From Drosophila persimilis (lineage: Eukaryota > Arthropoda > Insecta > Diptera > Drosophilidae), in NCBI RefSeq assembly GCF_003286085.1, contig NW_020825336.1:1116001-1180000 (forward strand): a stretch of DNA of 64,000 nucleotides, given 5' to 3'. Of this stretch, positions 1 to 13,472 are shown in pieces. The position numbers and the translations under genes were made by a program. The notes under the pieces are model-generated. The model was not told the DNA's origin. It made no database searches and saw nothing but the letters and a program-made list of their open reading frames with translations. The first letter of the stretch is position 1. Every line of letters starts with the position of its first letter.

Positions 1-242
1 CAGAAGAAGGAGAAGTAGGTAGGAAGAAAGGGCGAGGCAAGGTCTGAGGCCTGGGGTCCGTGGTCTGTGGTCTGGTGCGCAGGAGGATGCGGTACCGTAC
101 ATGTTGCAAACAACAGAACAAACAGCAAGTGCTGTAGGTGGTTTTGTGGCGCCCCTTAATGGAACGAACACCCACTCGCCTGACATGAAACGCTTTTAAG
201 TGTTCTGTGGGATCTGGAGGTTAAACACCTTAAAGGAGACTA

Positions 243-289
243 CCATCCATCCGTCCGTACGTCCGTCCGTCTGTCTGTCTGTCTGTCTC
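243..289. repeat. Tetranucleotide microsatellite (TCCG/TCTG)n
   Basis: A CCAT/CCGT run passes into five TCTG units. It is a compound tetranucleotide microsatellite in noncoding DNA. Confidence 0.85.
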
Positions 290-1065
290 GTGTTCTGATG
301 AGTGGCTGAGAAGGAGTGGAGGAGTTTGGGTTTGGGGATTTCTCTCTTACGCGAAAGAAGATACAAAACTTCAGCGGAGACTCTGAAGAAAGTCGTGGGA
401 TTGATTTCTTCAGAGAGATGTCTCATTCTTTCGCCTAAGCCGACGATTACAAAACTCTCCAAGGGTCAAATGTTGTCGCTGCCCATCAAAACACATCTCA
501 TTGATGTCCCAGAAGTTGCTGTGACAATCTCACAGATACAAGATACAATATACAAGGGGGAGACCCACAAAAGTGCACAAAAGATCATTGAAGAATGAAA
601 ATGAATCTGAAAAGATGCACAAAAAGATGCAGAGGGTGCTGCCTGCTGCCTGCTGCATCTGTGAGTCAAGTGAGTGGAAATAATCATCCCAGACAATAGA
701 ACGAAACAGGGGAGGGAGAGACTTCCACGTCCACATCCACATGCACAGTTACAGCCACAGCTACTTCTTGCTGCATTTTGTGGCATTCAAAGTGCGAACT
801 CAATTGCAGCAAAAGATTGTTGGAGAAAGGCGGAGAGCAGGAGCTAAAGTTCAAGTCGTTGCACTTTTCTCAAAAGTGTTGCACTCTCCCTCCAATGATT
901 CAATGATTGGTGGAGACCGAGGCCCCAGCGCCACAGAGTCACAAAATTGGCATTCAAATTGTAATGCAAATAATATCCCCCCAAGCGATGATCCACTGTG
1001 CTGCGATTCTGACATTGAAATGGGCTTCAGTGCACAGAGATAGAGGCTGCCACACCAGTCACCAG

Positions 1066-1119
1066 CCAGCAGTCAGCAGCCAGCAGCTCCAGCAGCAGCA
1101 ACAGCAGCAACAGCAGCTG
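1066..1119. repeat. CAG/CAA-type microsatellite
   Basis: Interrupted CAG/CAA triplets in noncoding DNA. Each frame through it gives a short Gln, Ser or Leu/Cys run, but no flanking coding sequence supports an exon. Confidence 0.8.
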
Positions 1120-1659
1120 CCCCTCAATAAAAAGCGGTGCCCACAGTTCATGCCTCGTCGTGTGGGCCCCCTGTTTGCCATGGTTTTGGTGGGGGCACAG
1201 CCAGAGAGCTCCCTTTCCTCCTCTATTAATATCCGACTTCCTACAATTGGGTGAATGCTGCATAAATTGCATCTCAAAGGAAAAGACGGACGACTTTAAT
1301 GCGTCATAATTGAGGCACAATACAGGACAGGGCAGGCGGATGGGGGGATGGAGGGATGGATGTGGTTTTGTGGCATGATTTGATTAACCAACAAAGAATG
1401 TATCTCAAGATACAGACACCCACTTCTTTCACTCGTAGATACAATAGAGAGAAGCTTTGACTTACTGCCAAATTATTGATTTTCAGTCTACGATTGCAGC
1501 TTGCAGTAGTAAATGTATCTGTATCTCCATCTGTGTGTATCTTTTGGGTCTTGTGTGTGTGTGTGTGGGCGTTTTTTTCAAGGAAGCCCTTCAATGTTCT
1601 TTTTGCTTTATTTTTCCACAATTATCCGCTTAAAAGCCGCTCAAAGCGGGCCAAAGCAA

Positions 1660-1995
1660 CACTGGGCAAAGTATCTTTAAGATGCAGTAGTGCAGCAAAA
1701 AAATATCCATCAGATGTAGTAGTTCTTTTCAAGTATCTTCAAGTTACAGAAGTGCACAAAACGTCTATTAGTGACACTGTAATGCTTCAAACGTATCTTT
1801 CCTATTGGGTGTCCAGTAAAAAGTATCTTAAAAATTCAGTAGAGCAGAAGGAGCATCTTAAAAATTTATTAGTGAAAGAGTAGTAAATGAAAATTAAGTA
1901 GTTGTGCAGATACATCATCTTTTCGATTCAGTGGTGCAGTAAAAAGTATCCTCCAGATACCCGAGTGCTGTTAAAGCATCTTTAAGATGTGCAAT
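1660..1995. repeat. Degenerate minisatellite with GTATCTT core
   Basis: The core GTATCTT (or GCATCTT), usually followed by AA and a GCAGTAG/GTGCAG stretch, recurs about seven times in some 330 bases. The first three copies are roughly 60 bases apart and later copies are closer. The units are only loosely alike, so this is either an old decayed tandem repeat or a homotypic cluster of binding sites. Confidence 0.55.
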
Positions 1996-2439
1996 AAAAG
2001 TTTCTATCGATATAATTAAGCGCTGTCGACAGGCAATCGAAAATAAATTTTCAATTAAACGCCCATCAACGTTCCGACAGCTATTCAGCCGCAATTGTCT
2101 TATCCCACAGACACAGATGGAGATACAGATACAAATAGAGATAGAGTGTGCCTTCTCCAGATGCAGTTGCAGCCTCTAATGAAGATGATGCGGCGCATTT
2201 TGTTGGCTGCACGAACCCTGAGACGAAATCAAGACAAAAGCCCAACAGATGGACAAATGACCAGCGGAGATACATAAAGTATCTGACGGATACGAGTCGG
2301 ACAGTTGCTGTGGCCAAGAAAAAGGAGAAACCAATAAAGAGAAGAGAGAAGAGCCAGAGGAAGCAGCAGAAAGGAGATGGGAGACCAAATAACAGTGCAG
2401 CGCGTGCCATTGAACTTTGTGGTCCAAAAAAATATAACT

Positions 2440-2890
2440 GAAAAGAGATACTTCATTGTGTCTTGGGTATCAAAAAGATACTTGTGAAATGCCGCATGAA
2501 TAATTGAACTTTTGCCAATGAAATTCGAGTACTCGAGTGGACGGACTGACGCTTTCATTGTCCACGAAATACGTTTGCATCCCACAGATACATTGGCAAC
2601 TCATTTTGATGAGATCTAAAAGGAAGCATTGCAGATACCTTTTGTTTTACATCAAAAAGATACTTTTGATATTCAAGCGTTTTAGCATTAAATTCTAGAA
2701 ATAATCATTTTGGTAACTCTTGGCACTCAATAGATACTTTTTGCACGCAAAAGATACTTTTCGCTTTGCTAGTTACTTTTGCATCCCACTGCTTGCCGCA
2801 TCAAAATCAAAAACCACCTTTAATCTCCAGTCGAAAAACCAATTTCCAATTTGACAGATACTTTTTGCATCTTGCAGATACGTTTTGTCA
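2440..2890. repeat. Cluster of AGATAC(T)TTT motifs
   Basis: At least nine copies of AGATAC, mostly followed by TTTT and often by GCAT, occur in about 450 bases (near 2446, 2476, 2584, 2631, 2657, 2731, 2750, 2855 and 2874). AGATAC is the reverse complement of the GTATCT core at 1660-1995, so the two arrays share a motif in opposite orientations. No gene was recognised here. Confidence 0.55.
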
Positions 2891-5800
2891 TAAGAGAAAA
2901 TCAATTCTTTGAATGCGACACCCGACGAGTCGACAGCAGCTGTCGCTGGGCAGGAAATTGATCTGCCTGCATGCGGCAGCAAAAACTTTGAAAGTATCTT
3001 ATGGATGCAGAGATGCAGTCCCCCCCATCCCATGAAAATTCACAGTCAATCCACGGCCAAGTCGTGCCACAGATGGAAATTGGGGCCACATCCATATTTC
3101 CGAGATAGATTTCAAAGGGATTAAGCCTGCTCGCTGTCTCCTTTTCTCTCTCTCTGTCTCTCTGTGTCTCCCTCTTGGTGGATTGTCTCTTGGTTGGTGG
3201 TCTCCACAGATCCACAGATCCAATGATCCTCTGATTCTTTAATTAAAGTTCTCCTTTTTGTGTTTTGTATTTTATTCTGTGCCAAACGGCGCTGCGTGGG
3301 TGGCTGTCAGGCAGATTCTCCTCCACTTTCTGGACTTCAGTTGGGTTTCCATTTCCATTCAGCTTCCATTTATTCGTATTTTGTTCTTCTTTTCATTAAA
3401 TGATCTCTGGGCGGAAGGGAAAACCGTTGCGCCGGGCATTTAAATGTTAATTTTGTGCCTTCAAACACGTGCAACGCTCCACCCTGCCCCCCCGCCGTCT
3501 GCCTTCCGACAAATCCAAAAAAGATACAAAGCTTCGTTCGACTCAAGTGTTGAATGTCATTAGCGCTCTGTCGCCTCGGGGTCGGTCGGTCTCTCGTTGG
3601 GGGAGTCGTCTCTCGATGGGAAAGCAAAGCAAAGCCAACAACAACAACAACAGCAACAAAAAGTGTTGCACGAACGAGGGAGAGGTTGAAATGGATGGTG
3701 GATCCGTAAGTGGCCAACTTGATGACCGGAAACGACAGCGAAACAGTTACATTTGCCGACTGCAGAGTGGACACCGGACGGTGGGGGCCAACACCTGAGG
3801 CAAAAGGCCCAAAGAAGCAATAAAAAACAAAAAAGCAAAGAAGTAAAAGAGTGACAGAGTGGTGGCAGAGTGGCAGGGCAAACCTCTTCTAGCTGCACGT
3901 CCACCCACACACTGCCACACGTGTGCCTCTGCCTCTGTCTCGGTCGCTCGGTGGCAGCTGCAGCGCGAAACGCTTTCAAGTTCATTGCAAAAATTGGCAA
4001 TTCAAGCGCAAAGCAAAGGAAAAATGGAAAAATGGAAAAAGGGGGCCATGGCATCGCTGCAGATGCAACGTTTAAAAATAGCCAAACGTGTCACCAGAGA
4101 GACGACGGGGCGACGGGGCGACGAGGGCGACGAGGCAGCAATGGACTGGCGGCACTGACAGCCAGCAACTGTGGCATCAAATGTGCCAATGAGGCAGGCA
4201 CAAAAGCCAGCCAGAGAGTTGGCTCTTGACAAAATCGAAAATCGAAAAGGGAAAGGGCACATAATCATCGTAGCCGCTGCAGAACTGAACCCTTGAAATA
4301 CCCTGGAATAAGACATCTATGGATTTTTGGTGGCCAAAAAGATGCTTAATTTGTGATACTTTTCATTGAACAATGGAGTAGTCTTTTGCGGTATTTACAG
4401 GGCACTATTTCCTTCATTTATTGGGCACCTGTTTTCCACATTCTGGGTATGACTTTTGGGTGGATTGATAGAAGATAGCCTTAGCAGTATTTACGAGATA
4501 CTTTGTATATCTACAGGTATTTCTTTGAAGATAATTACAGGCAAAACGGTATTACAATTACTGATGTCTTTTTCTCCACATTCCGATCATAATATTTCCT
4601 TCCTTTCCTGTAGAATAATGAATAATAATTGCTTGTAAATCTTTGAATCTAAAAACAATCTGCACCATATCTTAATAATTGGGTAACCCATAGCATTTGT
4701 CTTTCAAAAACTGAGTTACTTTTTTACAAGATCCATAATCTCCTTGCATATGGCTCCTATATACTCCTAGATATCCCTCATGAGTACTCTTTTTTGTGAA
4801 AGGTGATTCATTTGTAGACGCTCTCGCTCTGGCTTTCGGTTCGCGAAGCTTTTGCTCGAGTGAGCGCCCACCAAAACGCCTCGAACTGGTGACAATTAGT
4901 GGACGATCGGAGGAGCAGGGGCGTGGAGGAGCCAGAGCGAAGCAGGGAATGAAAGCGACTCCAATCAGCAGAGGAGCAGCAGAGTATCTGCCCGGCTGAG
5001 GAGTAGGTGGAAGATATAGGAGGAGTGGAGCCCTGGAGGTGGATCTTGCCGGTGGCGGAGGAAGACGTGGCGCATGCGCATGCGCAGAGGGGCGGGGTAG
5101 GCGTGGCAGGCGGGGCGTCGCTTGTCGTGTGCGTGATGCGCATGAGCGAAGCGTCATTGCGCCTTAAATGGGATCAGAGCAGAGCAGGCAACGACGGCGG
5201 CGCACAACTTGCAACATAACTGACAAACGAGGGGCACACACAAAGAGAGGCAGAGGAGTGAACGAGAGGGGGTGAGGGAGGGGGGCAATTGTTGTTGAAA
5301 TTTTTGCAACATTTCTTATTGTTGTTGTTGTTGTCGCATTTGTCGGCTGTGCAACGATGCGTTGATTAAGGTTGCGGGGGTGGGGGCGGTGATGGTCTAA
5401 GGGGGGGTGGTGGTCGAGGCGTAGAGGGGTCATTCCTCCTCCTGTTGTGCTGTTCTGTTTGCCATTTTTGGGCAACTGCAACATGGGGCAACTTTTGGGG
5501 CAACATTCAACGTGCAACATGCAACATTCAACAGAGACAGAGACAGAGCCAGAGCCATAACTCTTTTCGTCCAGAGGCCAGGCCCTCGATTCCCTTCGTT
5601 TTTGCGTCTGTGTGGATTTCCTTTTGTGAATTATTGAAATTGTTTCTGCGATTGATCTCTGAACGGAGTTGCAGTTGCATGCTTGCAGCGTGGCAGCTTC
5701 TGTTTACTGCAGGGAGTCGGCGCAGGGTCAGGCCTCCTCTGACGCTGTCTGACGTCTGACGTCTGACATTTGCCGGCAATCAATCAATCAAAGAAATAGT

Positions 5801-5989
5801 CAAGAGATATCGTCAAGAGTCCGTCGTAGAGGGACATCAGAGAGGCATATTTATGACAGTCACGAGAGGTTAGAAAGAGCGAGAGCGCACCTTTTCTCAT
5901 AGCGAAAACTTTTATAGGGGAATGGAGATAAAGATTGAAGCTTTTACTTACCTTTTGTGAATACTACTCTTAAAGGTACTTCAATATAG

Positions 5990-6180
5990 ATGGATAGATG
6001 GATAGATACATGGATATATAAACAGATACATAGCTAGAATCACACAGATACAGATAGATTAAGATATACAGACATACACAGATATCTAGATAGAAAGATA
6101 CAAATACTTGTTACATAGATTGCTAGATAAACGCTTAGAAAGATGCATAGATAGATGGATAAATAATATCTAGAAATATA
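5990..6180. repeat. Degenerate GATA-type tetranucleotide tract
   Basis: Runs of GATA, GATG and CAGATA units with many interruptions, including GATAGATGGATAGATA-like stretches. This is a decayed microsatellite in noncoding DNA. Confidence 0.6.
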
Positions 6181-7984
6181 GATCTCTTTTCATATAAATC
6201 TTTCAAAAGACACTATCAAATCCACTTGATAGTACTCCAAAATAAACAAATAACAAATTCCTTGGATCGCTGGTGCACAACTGCGGATCAGATTTCATTC
6301 CCCACAAGCCACAGGCCACAGTCACAGCCACAAAATTATGGTCCCTGATCCGAACCAAAGTCAATGCCAAAACAGAATAAAAATATATTACAAGTGGAGG
6401 AGGAGATGCAGAAGCAGGGGGGAGGAGTGGGGCAGGTGGAGGAGGAGGAGGAGGGGGGAGCAGTGTGGCTGAAGGAGGAGGAGCAGTGGGGAGGAGTGTG
6501 GCAGGAGGAGGAGGAGAAGTGGGCAGGAGTGTGGCTAAAAGGAGATTCTTTCTTCATATCACAAAAACAAATGTCGGTCGGAATTTTGCGCCGTCTTAAA
6601 ATAACACATCAAAACGTTTCGATTCCCCACAAGATTCCCTTCTTCCCTTCCCCTTTGCGGTCCCCAGGGAATTCGAGGGATCCGCTGTAATGTCAACAGA
6701 AAATGGGGACAAATGGGCAACGCAAAAAACAAGCGAGAATCGAGTAACGAGAAACGAGAATCGAGAGGATGAAAGGAAATCAAAAAAATGAAAAATGAAC
6801 AAGAAATTGAGGCACAAACTGCAGCAGCAATCAGAGCCACAAAACTGAGGCACAAACTGCTGCAATCAGAGCCGCAAATAGTGGCAGGGGGGTGGGGGGA
6901 GGGGGTGAAATCTGGAGATCCCAAAAGAAATGGAATGACACTTAAGGCACCTCCCCACTCCTCCACTTGATGCCACACAAAACAAAAACAAAACGACTGA
7001 AGAAAAGGCAAAGAGAAAGAGAAAGAGGACAAAAAATAAAGAGGTTGCCCCGCGAGCAGTGAAACAATGAGAATGGTGGCCCATTATGACAAATTTTCAA
7101 ATGAAATGCTGTCTTAATGCTCGAAGGAATGGTATGGTGGTGCCCCAAGACTCCACTTGAAAGCCGTCCACCGTCCAATCCACAATCAACGTCATCATTA
7201 GCACCCGAGAAACGTGGGATTCCCGTGCTTCATCTGCAGCAGCAGCATCCACTCCACCTCCCAACTCCAACTCCAGCGCCTCCTCCACCAGCTTCGATTG
7301 GAGCTCCAGTTCCCTTCACCTCCTTCTCGATGGTAGCCCCAACCTCCACCTCCTTCCAGAGCAGAGCTTTGCTACCGAGCACTGGACCAACAACAATTAT
7401 TTGAGACATTCTCCTCTGAGAGAAGTTTGACCTCAAAATTTGAGATATTCTGTAAACAGTAAAAGCCGTAATTTCCTACAAAAAAGGATCTTTAAAAGCT
7501 TATAAGTATCAAAAAGAATAATAGAATAATAAAGTAATGAGAAGTCTGAGAAATTAGAAGTGAAATCTATTGAAATTTCATAGGTTCCGGGAAGAGCCCA
7601 TCACAAATTGCATATATTTTTAATAAATTCCCATTTTATAATTGAGATCTTTAAAGAACAGTCTCCTCCCCTTCAAAAGATGTATTTACAGACATTTCTA
7701 TGGCATTCAAAGACCATTTATCATAATGGTGCAGGGTTTTTTGCATTTGGCAAACGACAAACATTCGACCCTTAAATATGGCCATGGCTCTTGAGGGTTT
7801 TCTTCACCCTAGAAACAATGGAGCTTCCCCGTTTGCCATTATAGACACAAAAAACCATTAGAACCAACAAATTATAGACCAAAAAAAGTATTAACAACAT
7901 CAGAATATTGCAGATAGATAGATAGATATATCCGGGGGGATATGGAGAAGTGTGGAGTGACTCTCTATCTATGGAGATAACTTC

Positions 7985-8020
7985 GGCGGTGGGCGGTGGG
8001 CGGTGGGCAGTGGGAGGTGG
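7985..8020. repeat. GGCGGTG minisatellite
   Basis: A 7-base unit (GGCGGTG and variants) is repeated about five times in tandem, next to a short GATA run at about 7,915-7,930. Confidence 0.7.
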
Positions 8021-8206
8021 TAGAAGAGAAGTAATTTTCGTAGGCAATAAATTTATTTACAATTCACGCACGACAGCACCACACGCTGCCCGGGGCTCCC
8101 TCCCTCTCGCTCCCACCACTCTACTGCCATCTCTTTCCAATTTGCATATTCATGGAACTTGATATGGGGTCCACACACCGCACCCTCCCCCCTGTAGAGC
8201 CCATAG

Positions 8207-8221
8207 CCCCCCCCCCCCCCC
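8207..8221. repeat. Poly-C tract
   Basis: Fifteen consecutive C. A second tract of about 14 C lies at 13,459-13,472. Homopolymers this long are prone to length error in assemblies. Confidence 0.85.
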
Positions 8222-9843
8222 TTCTAGGTATTCCCTCGTTTGGAAAATTTGAATTCAAATTTGAATTTTTATACGTTTTTTTTTTTGCAAGCAGAAAGGA
8301 AGGGAAGAAGGAATAAAAAAGAGAAGAATGAAGTGCAAAGAAAGAGGAGCAAAAAAAAGAGCAGTGGGAAGAGAGAGCGACAGAGGAAGGGGAATGGGAA
8401 GACGTAACTGGAAACCAAAGAGAGTCAGAGCCAGAGACAGAGCCAGAGCACGTGCTATGTTGCTCGTGTTACCACGTAATGACGTCATTAGGTGGGAAGA
8501 GCTTTACTGCCAGCAAAAACTGTAGCTATCCCCCTTCCCCTTCCTCCCTCTCTCTTTCCTCTTAGGCCCCACAACGATCATTAATCCGCGACCGAAACGA
8601 TGCCGATCTTTGACATTTTTTATACATTGCCTACAATTTTCCCCCAAAAGCAATTTCTTCCTAATGGAAAACTACTCTTCTTTGCTCCCTCTCTCTCTCT
8701 TATTTTCGATCAGATTTGGGTCTAAAATGGAGGGGTGGGGAAGGGGGTGGCAGAAGTTATTGGCCAGGCCAATACTCGTAGATGCAAAGATTAGTTGCAC
8801 AGAGAAAAAAAAACATTGTTAATGGCTATTTTTTTTTTTTAGTTAAAATAAATTTCATCCCAAAAGAGAAAGAGAGTGGCAGGGGGATAAGCGGGTTGGG
8901 GGGGCGGAGAAGGGGAGTGGCAGGCAGACTTAGAAGAAGATCAAGAAAAGTCGTGAAAACTGTTTTTGCGGGATAATTGCTGATCGGCGGAGGAGGAGGA
9001 TCTGTCTAGAGAGAGAGAGAGGAGGCGGAGGAAGAGCCATAGAGACAGGGAAAAGTGTATGTTAGAGCGGTACAGCAGAGAGAGACAGAGGCGGAGCTTC
9101 GATGAAAAGTCGGAAATTGTTTGACCCACAATCTGAACTTTGGGAAATTGTATCTCGAATCTAGGCTAAATGGCCTGAAAGTTGGCTTTTGAATGCCGAT
9201 CTCTGGCTGGAATACTCCCATTGAAAGGGTAATCGAATTTCGAATAGAAAATGTCCCACAAATAGTGGAAGAATGAGCCTCCTCCTCCTTCTGTCTTTTG
9301 AAGTACTTGATAAATATTTGTTTTCTGCAGAAATTAAAGCATTTCAGATGCCTGCGCAGAGACAGAGAGAAACGAAGGGGCAACGTGGAAAATATCACAA
9401 GGGAGACGCCAAGGCAGCCGCCTCCTACTGCTCCCTCCCATCCCCCCAGTCGGAGAATGCGCGATACAAGGTCCTGCGGTCATGGCCATAGTCATGGCCG
9501 TTCGATCTCCGGCAGCTGGCATCTAGCATTTCAATTCCAAGACCTGTGTGTGTGCGGTGGATGGATTCCCTCCCTCTGAGCTTCGATTCGGGGGGGATTG
9601 GGGGGGATAGACCCATAAAGAAGGTGCTGATAATATTTATATCACGTACTTCGGCAGAATGCAATTAAATTGCACATTTTCCACACAGAGGAAACCAGAG
9701 AGAACTGCGAGAACAATGAACAATCTTCATAGATTTCCACGCTTGCCACTCTTCCCAGTCTGCCACGCTGCCACTCTGTGGCACGTTTCCTACATAAACC
9801 ATAAGCATCCAAAGCAGCAGCAGCAGCAGAAGTACTCGTGGAA

Positions 9844-9864
9844 GATGATGATGATGATGATGAT
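9844..9864. repeat. (GAT)7 microsatellite
   Basis: Seven perfect GAT triplets in noncoding DNA. Confidence 0.85.
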
Positions 9865-11055
9865 GGTGCAGCTGCCCAACTCCTAACTCTTGCTCCTTCT
9901 TTGACTCCCCTTATGCCCCATCTCCCCCGCCCATTCCCATTTTTTCACAGTTTTCTAAAGTAAGAAAAATTATCTTGAGACCAGAAAAAGCAGCCAAACG
10001 GTAAACGCGATGACTGCCTGCTCCTCCACAGAAAGAGAGACAGAGAGTGAGAGAGAGAGAGGGAGAGGGAGAGAACGCGAGTAACAAGTGCAACGTGGCA
10101 CAATTTTCGAAAGCTCCGCTCCACTCACGATTTTCACCCCGAGGAGCCACAGGCAAAAATCCAAGCCAAGCCGCGAGCCAAAACACACACAGATTTGGCA
10201 TACCCTGGAAAATGGGATAGGTTGCGACACTCTGCGGCAGAAGGCATAGAATTGTCGATCGTTTTTCTGGGATGATACCCAGGGTATTGGTATAGTTCAT
10301 ATCGATTATCTAGAAATCCCCATCCCTTCGGATGGAAATTTTCAAAGTGCCATCCACTGGGTATCGTCCAAGTCCATACATCTGGAGGCATCACCCGCGA
10401 TAGCTCTTCTTTTCTCTTGTGCAACTTTTTAATGGAGGATTATACTCGGGAAAAAAACAGTTGCAACAGTTGCGTCCATCAACTGGGGGTAGCGGGGGGT
10501 CCCAGGGAGGTGGGGCCTTAACTTGGTTTTCTTTTTGCAGTTCTCTGGTGTTGTTGTTGCTTTTTGTTTTTGTCAACATAAAAGTTTTCCCCCCGAATGA
10601 AGCGCAGGGATCTCTGGGCAAGAGAGCAGAAGCGAAAGGAGTGTTGGTTGAGGGGGGCTACGATGGAGTAGGATAAGGAGGAAGAGCAGCAGCATCAGCA
10701 GCAGAGGAAATCACAGCAGGCGGCAGGCGGCGGGTGCCACAACAGTTCAATGAACTCCCGCGAAAAGCTGAAAAATGGTTCAGTTTTGTTCTCTTTTCTG
10801 CGTCCCAGGTAATGATGATGTTGCCAACGCAACGCCAGGAAACCAGGGAACCAGGGACTCCGGGTCTCCTCCTCTCGTGTGAAAGGAAGGAAACGAGGCC
10901 AGAGACAGCACAGGGAAACAGAGAGAGAGAGAGAGAGATGCAGAGACACAGACACCAAAGGAGGCCAAGAGAACCGAACAGAACACAAAAGCCAAAGAAC
11001 GAAAGCAGGAAACGTTGCACAATGGAACATGGAACCACACGAGGGGATATGATAT

Positions 11056-11079
11056 GGTATAGGTATAGGTATAGGTATG
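11056..11079. repeat. (GGTATA)4 microsatellite
   Basis: Four hexamer units GGTATA, decaying into GGTATG at the end. Confidence 0.8.
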
Positions 11080-13458
11080 GGTTTAGGATGTGTGATGGGA
11101 TTCGATGGGAGGGGCATGCTACAAATGGGAGATTGGAATTGGTAAGAGGAGCAGCAGCCGCATCGGCTACAGGAAGAACTGTCTTAATCCCACAATCAAA
11201 AGAGTGGAGAGGCTTCCTCCAGGCAGCGGCAGGAGATATACAGATCGATGGAATAGAAACAGCAGCAGCAACATTGTGGGGGATCGCTGCAGATCATCAT
11301 CCAGCAACAGCAACAGCAGCAGCTACCGCAGATGCAACAGCAACATCAGCAGATGCAACTTCAGAAGCAGTCCCCCATTTCAAGGAGACTCTCGTTCTAC
11401 TGCACCTCCTCTGCTGCTTCTCCAGCACCTCCTACTCTGGTGAGCTCCCCTCCTGCCATCCCGTTTGTGCCCCAACCACCTCTTGGGGTAACTCAATGGC
11501 GTGTAAAATAGCTGCCGGGCATTGTCCGAGCGTACCAGCGGAAGAAACGAAACGAGACGAGACGGCACTTCTGCTCTGCATATTGTGGATAGAAAGATCG
11601 ACCGTCCCGAAGGCCAGTGATGAGTAATTCTCAGTCACTGTCTATGGGAAATCATTACTGAAGAATGAAATAAGGGAAAGAACCTTTATCGAAGAATATG
11701 TGGAACAACTAAATGAATCACGTTGAGATTTCATTGAAGCTTTTAACAAAGTTATTTTTTAACAGAATTTAAAAATTACGGGGAAATACTCACTGGAGAT
11801 AAGCAGAAAGAGCTATATCAATACTGACATACTATAACAAATACCAAATAAATATAAAGAAAATATAAATATACTTAGAGAAAATACCAGAAAATACCTC
11901 TTAAAAATAATTAAATATTCAGCAAAAATTCTCGAAAAATTATAGACAAAAAATAATGGAAATGCTTTATATAAATACTTGAAAAATACCTAAGATTACT
12001 TGAAAAACTACAACAAAATGGAAGAAGAGTTGACGGAAAAACTACTGCAAAAATATTGAGAATATACCTTAAATTAAAAAAACAAAAATTATCTTACGAT
12101 GGTATTTCTTCAGAAGTTTCCACATGGAAAATACATGTTTTTCCTATATTTTAGAGCCAATGGTAGCTAGTGGTACTCTCCCAAATAGCATTTTACCGTT
12201 AAATACCGTTACAAATACACAATTTTGGTATTTTTTGTGAAAAAAACAAGTATTTTGTGGACACTGACGACGACACTGACCCAGAGACCACAAATCCATC
12301 CACTAAAAGTGGTAATCAACCGTATGGTATGCAATCCACGACTGAGCGCCCATCGCTGAGCGCCGAATATCAATGAAAAAGTCACTAAGCATCTAAAAGA
12401 ACTATCTTTGAATAGTAGTCCCAAAACCAAGTAGATTGCCCAATTCTAGAGTTCTGTGCTGATCTAAGGCGCATCTCTATTTGCTGTTCGGGGGATCTCT
12501 TGGCCCACCGCCTGCTCCAACTGCAACTGCAAGACTGTCTCAGTCTCTTTCTCTTTCTCTGCTTGCCCCCAAGTGCATTGGCAATTGAGTTGATCGAGTG
12601 GACTGAACCCAATGTTGCATGTGGCAGAAATCAGTAGCAGGCGGAGAAGAGGCAAATGCAGCTGCAGCTGCTGCTGCTGCAGCACCGATCATCAGATAGA
12701 GATGCAGATGATTATGATGATTAGAATGCATAATGATGATTGTATTTGTTGCTTCGGCATCGGCATCGGCTGTTCTTCTGCCTTTGTGCTAAAATTTAAT
12801 AAGTGCTAAAAGAATCATCGCCTCTCCATTCGCATTATGCAAACTTGTTGCAAGAGTGCCAGCAATAAGGCAATAAGAATCAACAAGCTGGAAAGCCCCT
12901 TGGAATCTTGCCACAAAGATGTGGAACATTGCAACAATTTGAGAGCTCATTACATGGTTTTTTCATGTGTTTTTTTGTTTGTTTGTTGTGTGATACATAA
13001 TCAATGAAATTACATTATACATACATTTTAAACAAGCTGTTCTTGCCCTTTGCCGAGTTGTTCCATTTCCGAATCGTTCTCAAAATGTGTCTCAAAATCA
13101 TTTTACTACGAGGGTACTCCTATATCATATAGCTCTCATGTGTAGCTCTGTAGTACCCTGACATACAATCAATCTGCAAGAACGTTGTGTTGTTCTGTTG
13201 CCTCGTATTCTTGCCTGATTGTTGCACGAAAGTCAATGAACTTTTGTGGCTGTTGTTGTTGTGCAATGTGTGTAATTCAAAGCGAACAAAATTATAATGT
13301 TGAAGAAATTTTTGTGTTGCCAGCGCAAAAAAAAATACAAAAAAAAAGAACGTTGAACGAGTAGTGCCCGCCCGTTCCTGCCACCTCCCCACAAGAGCTG
13401 CCTCTCCCGCGAACACACAGGTTCTCTTCTACCCAGTGACCCCTCTACTATTTCCACT

Positions 13459-13472
13459 CCCCCCCCCCCCCC
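13459..13472. repeat. Poly-C tract
   Basis: About 14 consecutive C inside a longer C/T-rich stretch (about 13,440-13,520). Confidence 0.85.

Noticed and set aside
10734-11627. 297-codon open frame on the plus strand
   Set aside because: It is composed of translated simple sequence (GA, CAG, GGTATA runs) with no family likeness or splice context.
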